A program made the translations under genes and the position numbers. DNA of 64,000 nucleotides from Verrucomicrobiota bacterium (GTDB taxonomy: Bacteria; Verrucomicrobiota; Verrucomicrobiia; Verrucomicrobiales; DEV007): contig JAGWVU010000009.1 of assembly GCA_018970725.1 (NCBI GenBank), positions 1-64,000 of the forward strand, read 5' to 3'. Below the pieces are notes generated by a model. That model saw only the letters and a program-made list of their open reading frames with translations. It was not told the origin of the DNA and did no database searches. Each line of letters starts with the position of its first letter. Positions within the stretch are counted from its first letter, which is position 1. This document shows, in pieces, positions 36,101 through 44,176 of the stretch.

Positions 36101-37712
36101 TGGTCCGGGTGCCCTCCGTCCCGGTAGCGGTCAGGTTGCGGCTTCCGTCCGGCAACGAGGCCGCCGGAGTGATGGCGAACGGGAGGGAATCGACCACCCG
36201 GTTGGCGATCTCAACGCCATTGGCGAAGAGGCGCACTCTGGAGCCGATCGGCGCATAGCCGAGCACCGTGGGGGTATTGTCGGCGGTGAGGCCATCCGTA
36301 GCGCTCGCCCCGGTGTCGCTGGCCTCGCTCAGGCCGAGGAGGCGCGGGGTGGCCGCCGCCAATCCGTCCGCCGTGATCCGGAAAACGGTGCCCGAAGGAC
36401 GCCCGAAGAAATCGGTCCGGGGACCGCCGACAGTGCGGGCCGCGACATAGATTTCCCCCTGTTCATCCCGGCCCAACGCGGTGATGAAGAAGGGCATCGG
36501 ATTGCCCCCGGCGATTTTCAGCACGCTCAGGGTGAAGGTGCCGGGAACGCTCTCCTCCAACCCGAGCATGGTGCCCTCCGGCCTGCCGAAGTCCGTACTC
36601 CAATCCGCGAAGAGGTAACGCCCCGCCAATCCCGCGATGGCGCTGCCCCGGTAAACCTCGCCCCCCGTCACGGAGAGACCGATCACCGGGAGCGGCGGCT
36701 CTCCCACCGCCGTGGGCGGGTGCGCGTATTGCGCGATCGGTTCGACGAAGGGTCCGGAGGCCGGTGTCCCCGGGGCAAAGGAGAGTCCGCCCTCCCGCTT
36801 GCGCCAACCGTAGTTCCCGCCGGAGACGATCAAGTCCACCTCCTCCACGTTCCCCTGCCCCACATCCCCGGCGAAGAGGCGGCCCGTGGCGGTGTCGAAC
36901 GACATCCTCCACGGGTTGCGCAAGCCGTAAGCGAAAATTTCCCCACGGATCCCGCCGCCTTCCCCCACGAAGGGATTGTCCGCGGGAATGCCGTATTGGC
37001 CGCCCGGGCCATTGCTTCCGGAGGGATCGATGCGGAGGATTTTGCCGAGCAAGTTGGTTCGATCCTGGGCGTTGCCGAGGGCATCCGCCGGTCGCAAGCT
37101 GCTTCCGCCCGTGTGCCCGGCGTTGTTGTCGTTCGAACTTCCTCCGTCGCCGAAGGAAAGATAAAGCATGCCGTCCGGCCCGAAGCACAGGTCCCCCCCG
37201 TTGTGATTGGCCTGGGGCTGATCGATCGTAAGCAGAATCCTCTCCGATCCGGGGTCCGCCAGATTCGGATCTTCCGCGGACACGGAGTATTCAGCGACCA
37301 CGCTGCAGTGGTTCACCGGTGCGGAAGCGGTGCCGGGCCAGTTGGGGCTCGGCGCGCTGTAGGAGACGTAAAACTTCCCGTTGGAAGAGTAACCCGGATG
37401 GAAGGCAAGGCCGAGCAAGCCGCGCTCGTCGTAGCCCCCGGAAAGGGCAACGAGCTTGGCGGAAAGATCGAGGAAGGGGACGGTCCGCAACGTATCCGCC
37501 GCGGTATCCAGGATCCGGATCGTGCCCAGCTGATCCGCGATGAAGAGCCGCCCCGAGCCGTCCCCGGCGTGAGCGAGTTCCACCGGGGCGATCATCCGCC
37601 CCGAGGTTACGGGAACGAGGCGGAGATCGGGAAAAGCCGCCCGGGCGGCCGGACCGGCAAGCAGGCATGCCGCCAGAAAACCGGTGAACCGCCCGGGTGG
37701 AGGTAGGTTCAT
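33138..37712 (-). CDS. Secreted sugar/sorbosone-dehydrogenase-like protein with Ig-like and duplicated C-terminal modules
   Basis: 1524 residues with a signal peptide (residues 1-26). Residues about 27-450 form a PQQ-type glucose/sorbosone-dehydrogenase beta-propeller (RGLLGLAFHPGY, NHNGGDLCFGPDGMLYLSFGDGG, YGLRNPWRMSFD, GGNYGWRKREG). Residues about 455-760 hold three bacterial Ig-like repeats marked by ASDTGxSxTDN-type motifs. A linker rich in PVAVPVPLP follows. Two related modules of about 360 residues then follow (about 778-1135 and 1164-1524), each opening with AAxGxYxGxL and each containing xQNxVAGxF/Y near the end. No domain name is known to me for them. Likely a periplasmic or surface oxidoreductase; no transmembrane anchor was seen. 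Confidence 0.85.
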   Translation of the reverse strand: MNLPPPGRFTGFLAACLLAGPAARAAFPDLRLVPVTSGRMIAPVELAHAGDGSGRLFIADQLGTIRILDTAADTLRTVPFLDLSAKLVALSGGYDERGLLGLAFHPGYSSNGKFYVSYSAPSPNWPGTASAPVNHCSVVAEYSVSAEDPNLADPGSERILLTIDQPQANHNGGDLCFGPDGMLYLSFGDGGSSNDNNAGHTGGSSLRPADALGNAQDRTNLLGKILRIDPSGSNGPGGQYGIPADNPFVGEGGGIRGEIFAYGLRNPWRMSFDTATGRLFAGDVGQGNVEEVDLIVSGGNYGWRKREGGLSFAPGTPASGPFVEPIAQYAHPPTAVGEPPLPVIGLSVTGGEVYRGSAIAGLAGRYLFADWSTDFGRPEGTMLGLEESVPGTFTLSVLKIAGGNPMPFFITALGRDEQGEIYVAARTVGGPRTDFFGRPSGTVFRITADGLAAATPRLLGLSEASDTGASATDGLTADNTPTVLGYAPIGSRVRLFANGVEIANRVVDSLPFAITPAASLPDGSRNLTATGTEGTRTSPASAPLSITIDTVGPRAGVLDLLEASDSGISATDNVTNDATPSLRSSLGGGEVFEFRSDVVGVIGSGPGNSTVTMPLLPDGVHRITAVPSGPDPAGNAGEPSAVLTVTIDTSAPDPPGNLDLAPASDTGVSDADNLTSDRTLEISGSGAEGTTVTMVSDLAGAVGGTAGAAVWSLGTVPLAVGTHALTARASDPAGNGSAPSSSLTVRITDPRQGREVVVPAAAAPLPVAVPVPLPTTSGAAAGIYDGLLRKAAEDGEVIGAASRFVLSASGVLSGTVRLNGQALAVRAPVSAEGRIEAQVPVPRNPPVSLDLQLGRTEAGGLVFRGTISWNGIQTEADLPGAPFHATRHPLAEALRGNYALLIPSSADWEPDEPGGDGWARVGLSAAGAVSIKGVLGDGTPFTEAAFVSADREIHCFSDLHRFTPEKKRGRIGGRLVLADQPESDLAGRFFWVKFADPREVRFREGFSLRPWGIGSRYTPPPAGRRVLAALADQEANAEFSFLGPAAPGTDDDLLIRAVSWKTTNRLVHYGPQSLSGTVSATDGGLSGSFFDPVTRERVSFTGVTFLKQNLVAGNFVHGPGTGAVRIRPDAGVDYPGREPAGDWVRTRLPSSPARPPDRPDTEFAPAAAGLYNGVLTGEGVVTGGLVNFSLQASRTFSASLWIGTARFSLRGRLNPDGGILLELPRPLPLAPVALRLQLGKGASPGDAFGLGGAVTIDGLTHRIDAQRWPVFPRTAPAPEAGAYTLVMHQPEGADPAIEPGGDGYGVLTVRPDGGCLGTFNLSDGTPVTLAGAVARRYDDAGTAVAEWSFHRALYGRTPKGCVAGKLTFRAVPSLSDVDGEWRWVKSSGASPAGAYPVIDISRHLIGSRYQVPASGVRAFGGLADREFNVWLRFSGPDLSGKAEVTILARDLAATWDRRNQIRYYGPEQLPLSLNPRTGLVTGRLTDTASGISASFGGVVLQTQNGVAGSYRSQGLSGRFRIQPR

Positions 37713-37762
37713 GGATCAGCGCCGGCGAACCGGGAAGACACCGCAAAGCCTGCCTGGTCCGC

Positions 37763-38305
37763 TCAATTCTTGAGCGCCGCCTCGATGGCCGCGATCACCT
37801 CGGGAGCATCCGGCTTGGTCTTGGGCTCGAACCGGGCCAGAATCTTGCCGTCCTTGCCGACGAGGAATTTGCCGAAGTTCCACTTCACATCCCCCGGGAA
37901 CGGGGAGTCCGGACCGCTCAGTTCCTGATAGAGCGCGTGCTTCTCCGCGCCTTTGACGACCAGTTTGTCGAACATGGGGAACGAGACATGGTATTTGGTG
38001 GAGCAGAAGGTGACGATTTCCTCGTTGGTGCCGGGTTCCTGACCGCCGAAGTCGTTGCAGGGGAAACCGAGGACGGCGAGCCCGTCCTTGCCGTATTTCT
38101 CATGAAGGGCCTGCAGTTCGGTATACTGCTTCGTGTTGCCGCACTTCGACGCCACGTTGACAATGAGCATCACCTTGCCTTGGAACGGCTTCAGGCTGGT
38201 CGACTCCCCTTTGATGTCCTTGAGCGGGATCTCGTAAAGGTTGGCGGAAACGGAAGAGGTGAGGGCCACGATAACCGCAGCCACGGCGAAGAGGTTTTCT
38301 TTCAT
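37763..38305 (-). CDS. Exported cysteine-type glutathione peroxidase
   Basis: 180 residues from the ATG at 38305; residues 1-21 form a hydrophobic export signal (KENLFAVAAVIVALTSSVSA), so it acts outside the cytoplasm. The GPx fold is clear: NVASKCGNTKQY with peroxidatic Cys55, FPCNDFGGQEPG (Cys83, Gln89), and WNFGKFLVG (Trp142, Asn143). A Cys replaces the selenocysteine of animal enzymes. It reduces lipid or hydrogen peroxides with thioredoxin or glutathione. It lies 50 bp upstream of the sugar-dehydrogenase-like gene in the same direction, which may link peroxide detoxification to oxidative sugar metabolism. Confidence 0.93.
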   Translation of the reverse strand: MKENLFAVAAVIVALTSSVSANLYEIPLKDIKGESTSLKPFQGKVMLIVNVASKCGNTKQYTELQALHEKYGKDGLAVLGFPCNDFGGQEPGTNEEIVTFCSTKYHVSFPMFDKLVVKGAEKHALYQELSGPDSPFPGDVKWNFGKFLVGKDGKILARFEPKTKPDAPEVIAAIEAALKN

Positions 38306-38388
38306 GTCCTGACTAAATCCTATCTTCCGCTCCAAGCAAAGCGCAAAACGCGGGAGAGATCGGCCCCGGCCCCAAAAGTTGCGGAGCG

Positions 38389-38592
38389 TCATCGCCCGGC
38401 GGGCGGAGGGAAGCGCTTGCGGAACTCGTGGACGGCTTGGTTGATGCTGGGCAGGAGCGCGCACTCCTGAAGGGCGGCGAGGTCGATCCCCGGCAGCACG
38501 AGGGAACTCTGATTCTCGAACGCGATGCCCGGAGCCGGGATTGCGGGATCAAAACGAGTCCGGGGAGCGGGAGGGGCTTCGGAAACGCTCAT
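38389..38592 (-). CDS. Small hypothetical protein (doubtful)
   Basis: A 67-residue open frame from an ATG at 38592 (SVSEAPPAPRTRFDPAIPAPG, then FENQSSLVLPGIDLAALQE, then VHEFRKRFPPPAGR). The composition is partly protein-like but Pro/Arg-rich, as in GC-rich shadow frames. It lies 83 bp upstream of the glutathione peroxidase start on the same strand, in the 407-bp gap between that gene and the plus-strand nucleotidyltransferase. No motif recognised. Confidence 0.35.
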   Translation of the reverse strand: MSVSEAPPAPRTRFDPAIPAPGIAFENQSSLVLPGIDLAALQECALLPSINQAVHEFRKRFPPPAGR

Positions 38593-38712
38593 CAATCCCG
38601 CGATGGCTGGTCTGCCCTGACTCCGCAAGCATCGATTCCGCTCCGGCCCTTCCCGTCACAGGGAAATCACGCGCCACTTGATCCCTTCCCCTCCCCGCTC
38701 CACCGTAGGGTG

Positions 38713-39615
38713 GTGAGAAAGGCTTTTGTTCTGGGGGCGGGCTTGGGGACGCGGTTGCGGCCGCTGACCGACTGGTTGCCGAAGCCCCTGATCCCGGTGG
38801 TCAACCGGCCGCTGGTGACCTGGGCCTTCGACTCCCTGCTCGCGGCGGGAACCACGGAATTCATCGTGAACACCCATCACCTCGCGGACGCCTGGCTCCA
38901 GACGTTTCCCGAACAGCTCTGGCAGGGCCGGCCCATCCGCTTCGTCCACGAACATCCGGAGATTCTCGAGACCGGGGGAGGCATCGCCAACATCGCCCCG
39001 CTGGTGCGCGACGCCTCCTTCTGGGTCTACAACGGGGACATCCTGAGCGATTTGCCGCTCGCGGCGGTGGAGCGGTTTCACCGGGAAGAAGGCCACCTCG
39101 CCACCCTCGTGCTGCGCTCCTCCGGGCCGAACCCGAACGTGACCTTCGATGCCGCCACCGGCAAGGTGCGGGATCTGCGGCAAGCCCTCGGCACCCGGCC
39201 GGACCGTCTGCACCAGTTCACCGGCATTTACCTCGTGCATCCCGATTTCCTCTCCTTCGTCCGCCCGGTCCGGGAGTCCGTGGTGCCCGCCTTTTTGCGC
39301 GCCATCACGGAACACGACCGGCTCGGGGGGATCGTTGTCGACGAAGGGGACTGGTGGGATCTGGGGGACAGCGAATCCTATCTCGACGCCACGATGGCCC
39401 TGGTGCGGCGCGGGTCGTTCCTCGGCCAATCGCTCGCCGGCCAGCGGATCGCCCCCGGGGCGCAGGTGGATCCGGCGGCGGAGATCGACGGGTTGACGGT
39501 GCTCGGGGAAGGTTGCAGGGTCGGGCCGAACGTGCGGTTGGAAGAGTGCATCGTTTGGCCCCGCGCCAACGTCGAAGCCGGAGCGCGACTCCAGCGAGGC
39601 GTGATCATCCCTTGA
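38713..39615 (+). CDS. murU: Sugar nucleotidyltransferase, MurU-like with left-handed-helix tail
   Basis: 300 residues starting at a GTG (RKAFVLGAGLGTRLRPLTDWLPKPLIPV), the canonical nucleotidyltransferase N-terminus (GAGxGTRLRPLT; Lys in PKPL). LETGGGIANI and VYNGDILSDL match MurU (N-acetylmuramate-1-phosphate uridylyltransferase) closely. Residues about 235-300 form an LbH-type hexapeptide tail (IAPGAQVDPAAEIDGLTVLG) that typical MurU proteins lack, resembling GDP-mannose-type pyrophosphorylases. The adjacent AmgK-like kinase, 12 bp downstream, supports peptidoglycan-sugar salvage (MurNAc to UDP-MurNAc). A mannose or glucose nucleotidyltransferase remains an alternative. Confidence 0.72.
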   Translation: MRKAFVLGAGLGTRLRPLTDWLPKPLIPVVNRPLVTWAFDSLLAAGTTEFIVNTHHLADAWLQTFPEQLWQGRPIRFVHEHPEILETGGGIANIAPLVRDASFWVYNGDILSDLPLAAVERFHREEGHLATLVLRSSGPNPNVTFDAATGKVRDLRQALGTRPDRLHQFTGIYLVHPDFLSFVRPVRESVVPAFLRAITEHDRLGGIVVDEGDWWDLGDSESYLDATMALVRRGSFLGQSLAGQRIAPGAQVDPAAEIDGLTVLGEGCRVGPNVRLEECIVWPRANVEAGARLQRGVIIP

Positions 39616-39627
39616 ATTTTCGACCCC

Positions 39628-40611
39628 ATGGACGACGAAACCATTTTAGCCCTGGCCAGAGGACAGCTCCCCGCGATGCAGGGGGTGGATTACCAGATTG
39701 AAACCATCAGCCGGGGCGGCTCGGACCGGCAATATTTCCGGCTCTCGCCCGTCGCGCGCCCAGTCATTTTCTGCCAATACGGCAGCCAGACCCCGGAGAA
39801 CGCGCGCTTTGCCCGGCACACCGATTTCCTCGCGGGGCACGGGGTGCCGGTGCCGCGGATTCTGGCCCGGGATTTGGAACAGGGCCGGCTCTGGATTGAA
39901 GACCTCGGCGCGGAAGATCTCTGGTCCTTCCGGGAAGCGGATTGGTGGGTCATCCGGCGTCCGCTCTATGAAAAATGCCTCGCCGCGGTGGGCCGGATCC
40001 ACGCCATCACGGAGGAATCCCTGCCGCCGGAATCCCTGCCGCCCCTGGGCCCGGAATTCAATGAGGCGCTTTACCAGTGGGAACAGGATTATTTCTTCGA
40101 CAACTTCGTGGCCCGCTTCAGTGCCGCTTCCCCGGAAGATGCGGCCCGGATCCGGACGAGCGAGGCCCTGGGGGCCTTGCGCACCACCCTCGCCTCCCGT
40201 CCCCGCTGCCTCATCCACCGGGATTTCCAAAGCCAGAACATTCTGATCCGTCAAGGGGACCCGGTGTTCATCGACTACCAGGGACTGCGTTTCGGCCTGG
40301 CCGAGTATGACCTCGCCTCCTTGCTTTACGACCCTTACGTGGTGCTCTACCGGGACCAGCGTGAGGAACTGACCGCCCTGGCGGAAGCCCGGAGCCGCAA
40401 CCCTCACTTCCGCGCCCAGCTGCTGGCCTGTGCCTGCCAAAGACTCATGCAGGCGCTCGGGGCCTACGGATTCCTCGGTGTGGTCAAGAACAAACCGACC
40501 TTTCTCCGCCACATCCGTCCGGCCCTCGCCAACCTCCGTGAAGTGGCGGTGGAGCAAGGAATCCTGCCCATCCTCGAGCCTCTTTTGTCGCCCGGCGATT
40601 CGGCCTTGTAA
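39628..40611 (+). CDS. amgK: AmgK-like N-acetylmuramate/N-acetylglucosamine kinase (aminoglycoside phosphotransferase fold)
   Basis: 327 residues with the choline/aminoglycoside kinase fold: N-terminal GGSDRQYFRL, the hinge-like WIEDLGAEDLW, catalytic LIHRDFQSQNIL (Asp in HRDF) and the metal-binding FIDYQG. The length and the DRQYFRL start match AmgK (about 340 residues), which phosphorylates the anomeric hydroxyl of MurNAc or GlcNAc. Adjacency to a MurU-like gene strengthens the call. A generic sugar kinase serving the downstream GlgE branch is possible, but maltokinases (Mak/Pep2) are longer. glgE starts 43 bp later. Confidence 0.75.
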   Translation: MDDETILALARGQLPAMQGVDYQIETISRGGSDRQYFRLSPVARPVIFCQYGSQTPENARFARHTDFLAGHGVPVPRILARDLEQGRLWIEDLGAEDLWSFREADWWVIRRPLYEKCLAAVGRIHAITEESLPPESLPPLGPEFNEALYQWEQDYFFDNFVARFSAASPEDAARIRTSEALGALRTTLASRPRCLIHRDFQSQNILIRQGDPVFIDYQGLRFGLAEYDLASLLYDPYVVLYRDQREELTALAEARSRNPHFRAQLLACACQRLMQALGAYGFLGVVKNKPTFLRHIRPALANLREVAVEQGILPILEPLLSPGDSAL

Positions 40612-40654
40612 ACTTGGCAGGCGCCCCCGAAAGTCCCCGCGTTTTCCCACGCCC

Positions 40655-42664
40655 ATGACCGCCCGTCCCCATCACTTTCCTGCCGACAAATCGAGTCTGG
40701 CCCACGCGCCGACCATGGTCATCAGCAACATCTGGCCCGCGCTCGAGGGGGGACGCTACGCGGTGAAACGGATCGCGGGGACGCCGGTGACGGTCTGGGC
40801 GGATCTTTTTCGGGACGGGCACGGCAAATTGCGGGCCGTGGTCAAATGGCGCAAACGGGGCGTCAGCGCCTGGGAGGAAAGCCCCATGGTCCACGTCGGC
40901 AACGACCGCTGGCGCGGGGAGTTCACCGTCGTGGAACTCGGCGAGTGGGAATACACGGTGGAAGGTTGGCAGGACGATTTCCAAACCTGGCGCCACGAGT
41001 TCGAGCGCAAGGCGGCGGCTCTCAAGCCCGGGGAAAGCCTGCAGACGGAGTCGATCGAAGGCGCGATCATTCTCGAGGAATCCGCGCGACTGGCGGAACA
41101 GGGCGGTCACCAGGCGGAAGCGGAAGTCTTGCGACGCGCCTCGCGCGCGATCTACGACGCCGCGCCGCAAGACGTCGCCCACACGGTGGACGACTCCGGG
41201 TTGCAGGCGTTGGCCGCGCGTTGGACGAACCGCTCGCTCTCCACAACCGCGGTCCCCATCTACCGGGTGCTGGTGGAACGGGAACGCGCCGGATTCTCCG
41301 CCTGGTATGAGTTTTTCCCCCGCGGCGCGGAAGGCCGGGCGGACCGGCACTCCACCTTGCGGAATTGCCTCGAGCGCATCCGCTATGCCAAAGGCATGGG
41401 GTTCAACGTGATCTACTTCCCGCCGGTTCATCCGATCGGAACCTCGCACCGCAAGGGCAAGGACAATTCCCTGACCTGCACCGCGGACGATGTCGGTTCC
41501 CCGTGGGCGATCGGGTCCGGGGAGGGCGGACATTACAGCATCCACCCGCAGCTCGGCACGGTCGCGGACTTCGAGTGGCTGGTGCGGGAAGCCAAGGAAC
41601 TGGGGATGGAGATCGCCATGGATTTTGCCATCAACTGCTCTCCGGATCATCCCTATGTGCAGGATCATCCGGACTGGTTTTTCCAAAGGCCGGACGGCAC
41701 CATCAAATACGCGGAAAACCCGCCCAAGAAGTATCAGGACATTTACCCGCTGAACTTCCACTGCAAGGACTGGCGCAATCTCTGGCAGGAGATGGTGCGC
41801 ATCATCCTCTTCTGGGCGGACAAAGGGGTGAAAATCTTCCGGGTGGACAACCCCCACACCAAGCCGGTGGCGTTTTGGGAATACCTCATGAGCGAGGTGC
41901 GCCTGCAACACCCTGACGTCATCTTCCTCGCGGAAGCCTTCACCCGGCCCCGCATGATGGAGATGCTGGCCAAGATCGGCTTCTCCCAAAGCTACACCTA
42001 CTTCACCTGGCGGACCCACCGACAGGAAATCATGGAGTATGTCAACGAACTGGCCCACTCCGATCTCCGCGAATACTTCCGCGGCAATTTCTGGCCCAAT
42101 ACCCCCGACATCCTCGCGCACCCGCTGGTCAACGGTTCCCCCGCCGTCTTCATGATCCGCGCCGCCCTCGCCGCCACCACCATGCCGAACTGGGGAATCT
42201 ACTCCGGCTTCGAATTCTGCGAGAACGATCAACACCCGGATCGCGAGGAATACCGGAACAATGAAAAATACGAGCTGAAAGAACGTGATTGGAAGCGTCC
42301 GGGGATCCGGGACTTTCTCACGAAACTCAATCACATCCGCAACACGCATGGCGAGTTCCGGCACCTCTCCAACCTTCACTTCGTCCATGTCGACCACGAT
42401 CGCCTCCTCGCTTTCGTCAAAGCCTCGCCCCATCGCCAAGCCGACTTGCTCGTGATCATCAACCTCGACCCCGCCCACCTCGCGGAGGGCACCGTGAACC
42501 TCCCCCAGGAAAGCGTTCCGGAACCGCGGGATGTCCCCTATCGGGTGCGCGATCTCCTCACCGATGACGTCTACAACTGGCACGGCACCGCCAACTGGGT
42601 CTCGCTCGACCCGCACTCCAAACCCGTTCACATCTTCCGCATCGAGTCTTCCGACCAAGACTGA
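40655..42664 (+). CDS. glgE: Alpha-1,4-glucan:maltose-1-phosphate maltosyltransferase
   Basis: 669-residue GH13_3 enzyme extending alpha-glucans with maltose-1-phosphate. The ATG at 40655 gives MTARPHHF; the open frame continues upstream but overlaps the kinase gene. An N-terminal beta domain (residues about 15-115) precedes the TIM barrel: DFAINCSPDHPY, GVKIFRVDNPHTKP (nucleophile Asp in FRVD), FLAEAFTRP (acid/base Glu), a YFTW loop and a C-terminal beta domain. The GlgE pathway normally needs TreS and a maltokinase to make maltose-1-phosphate; neither is in this window. Starts without a visible Shine-Dalgarno motif. Confidence 0.95.
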   Translation: MTARPHHFPADKSSLAHAPTMVISNIWPALEGGRYAVKRIAGTPVTVWADLFRDGHGKLRAVVKWRKRGVSAWEESPMVHVGNDRWRGEFTVVELGEWEYTVEGWQDDFQTWRHEFERKAAALKPGESLQTESIEGAIILEESARLAEQGGHQAEAEVLRRASRAIYDAAPQDVAHTVDDSGLQALAARWTNRSLSTTAVPIYRVLVERERAGFSAWYEFFPRGAEGRADRHSTLRNCLERIRYAKGMGFNVIYFPPVHPIGTSHRKGKDNSLTCTADDVGSPWAIGSGEGGHYSIHPQLGTVADFEWLVREAKELGMEIAMDFAINCSPDHPYVQDHPDWFFQRPDGTIKYAENPPKKYQDIYPLNFHCKDWRNLWQEMVRIILFWADKGVKIFRVDNPHTKPVAFWEYLMSEVRLQHPDVIFLAEAFTRPRMMEMLAKIGFSQSYTYFTWRTHRQEIMEYVNELAHSDLREYFRGNFWPNTPDILAHPLVNGSPAVFMIRAALAATTMPNWGIYSGFEFCENDQHPDREEYRNNEKYELKERDWKRPGIRDFLTKLNHIRNTHGEFRHLSNLHFVHVDHDRLLAFVKASPHRQADLLVIINLDPAHLAEGTVNLPQESVPEPRDVPYRVRDLLTDDVYNWHGTANWVSLDPHSKPVHIFRIESSDQD

Positions 42665-42694
42665 CCCGAGCTCGCATTCCTCCACGCGCACCGC

Positions 42695-43999
42695 ATGAAT
42701 TACTCTCTCAAAGCCACTCTCTTCCTCGCTTTCGCCGCCGCCGCCGTCGTTTTCACGGAACGCGAGGACCGACGGAAAACCTTCGATGTCTACAACCGGG
42801 AGTTCGTCGATTGGTTGGTCGGCAACGCCTGGACCCGCATCGCCCCGAGCCAGGTCACCCTGTTGCGCGTCAATCCCAAGGAGCTGGAGCAGGACAACCT
42901 CGATCCGCGTCTCGATTGGGCCATCATCCTGCGCAGCCTCGAGGCCTTCGATCCCAAAGCGGTGGCCATCGTGCCCGCCCTGAACTGGGACAAGCCGGAT
43001 CAGCTCGCCGAGGGAGCCCTGAACAAACGCGTCATCTCGATGCCTCCCCTCACCTTGGGAGCGACCTTCGGCGCCCCCGGGGAAGGAAAACCGAACCTCG
43101 ACGTCTCCAAGATGACGGTGCTGACCGATCTGACGGGCGATCTCTCCAAGTTGCCGGTGGTGCGCCACATCGTGGCCCTGCCCGACCCGGAACTGCTGGC
43201 CAACGGCAAGGCCGCCTTCACCCAGATCGAACTCAGTGAAGAAACCGCCGCCGGGCCCAACGGCATCCGGTTCCCCCTCCTCGCCAAGGTCGGGGACAAG
43301 GTGGTGCCCTCCTTCGTGCTCCAGGTGATCATGCAGCAGGAGGACATCCCGGCGGAACAGGTCCGGGTGATCCTCGAAGGCGCCCGCCCCGTCATCCGCC
43401 TCGGCAAACACACTATCCCGGTCGAACCCGACGGCAGTTTCACCGTCTATCCGGGCATCAAGGGCTCGTTCCCCGCGCTCGATTTCAGTTCCCTCGCCCT
43501 CGCCGCCTCCCCGTTCGAGGAAGTGGCCGAGAAACTGCGCAAAGCCAGCAAGGAAAGCCTTGAAAGCCTCAAGACCAACGCCGTGGTCATCGGCTATGAT
43601 CAAGAGGATCTCCGGGAGTTCGCCCTGCCCGGCGGCGAACGCATCTCCCGCGCCGAACTCATCGCCATGGCGGTCGCCACCATCCAGACCGGCCGCCACA
43701 TCACCTTCTGGCCCGATCTCTTCCGCTACGCCAGCTGGGCCGTGCTCGCCCTCCTCGGCCTCGCCCTGTTCCGCGGCCGCCGCTCCCGCGTCTTCTCCGG
43801 CGCCCTCGCCATCCTCCTGCTCTACGCAGGCATCAGCATCGCCATCTTCCAGACCTCCCTCAGCTGGACGCCTCCCTGGCCGGCACTCGCCATTTGCGCG
43901 GTGCTCCTCGTGCTCGGTCTCCTCCTGCCAGGGCCCAAACGCAAGCTCAGCCCGGTCAAAACGGAAGCCGGTCCCGCCCCGGAAACCCCGGGCGCCTGA
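42695..43999 (+). CDS. CHASE2-domain membrane protein without an output domain
   Basis: 434 residues: an N-terminal transmembrane segment (residues about 5-20), then an extracytoplasmic region with CHASE2-like features (AVAIVPALNW; KTNAVVIGYDQEDLREFALPG; RISRAELIAMAVATIQTG), then three C-terminal transmembrane helices (about 345-362, 366-386, 391-412) and a short Pro/Lys-rich tail. CHASE2 sensors normally feed a kinase, cyclase or GGDEF domain after these helices; here the protein ends. It may act through a partner or be a remnant. It follows glgE by 30 bp, in the same direction. Confidence 0.72.
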   Translation: MNYSLKATLFLAFAAAAVVFTEREDRRKTFDVYNREFVDWLVGNAWTRIAPSQVTLLRVNPKELEQDNLDPRLDWAIILRSLEAFDPKAVAIVPALNWDKPDQLAEGALNKRVISMPPLTLGATFGAPGEGKPNLDVSKMTVLTDLTGDLSKLPVVRHIVALPDPELLANGKAAFTQIELSEETAAGPNGIRFPLLAKVGDKVVPSFVLQVIMQQEDIPAEQVRVILEGARPVIRLGKHTIPVEPDGSFTVYPGIKGSFPALDFSSLALAASPFEEVAEKLRKASKESLESLKTNAVVIGYDQEDLREFALPGGERISRAELIAMAVATIQTGRHITFWPDLFRYASWAVLALLGLALFRGRRSRVFSGALAILLLYAGISIAIFQTSLSWTPPWPALAICAVLLVLGLLLPGPKRKLSPVKTEAGPAPETPGA

Positions 44000-44176
44000 T
44001 CCGGATCACATTGCCGCTTGCCTCAGGCCATGGATGGGATAGCCTCCGGGCGTCGCATCACCCCGATGCCTCGCCCGACAGCCCTACCCCGTGCCCTCCC
44101 CCCTGCCATCCAAGTCCTCCCGCGCTCTCGCGCCCGCCGGGATCGTGACGCCCAACCCCCGGCTCGTCCGGTCGAA

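Noticed and set aside
40484-43699. 1071-residue minus-strand open frame
   Set aside because: Antisense to glgE and the CHASE2 gene; no domain motif, composition typical of third-position GC shadow.
44000-44176. N-terminal extension or separate gene before the beta-CASP gene
   Set aside because: Arg/Pro-rich, no conserved start; the ATG at 44177 fits the family.
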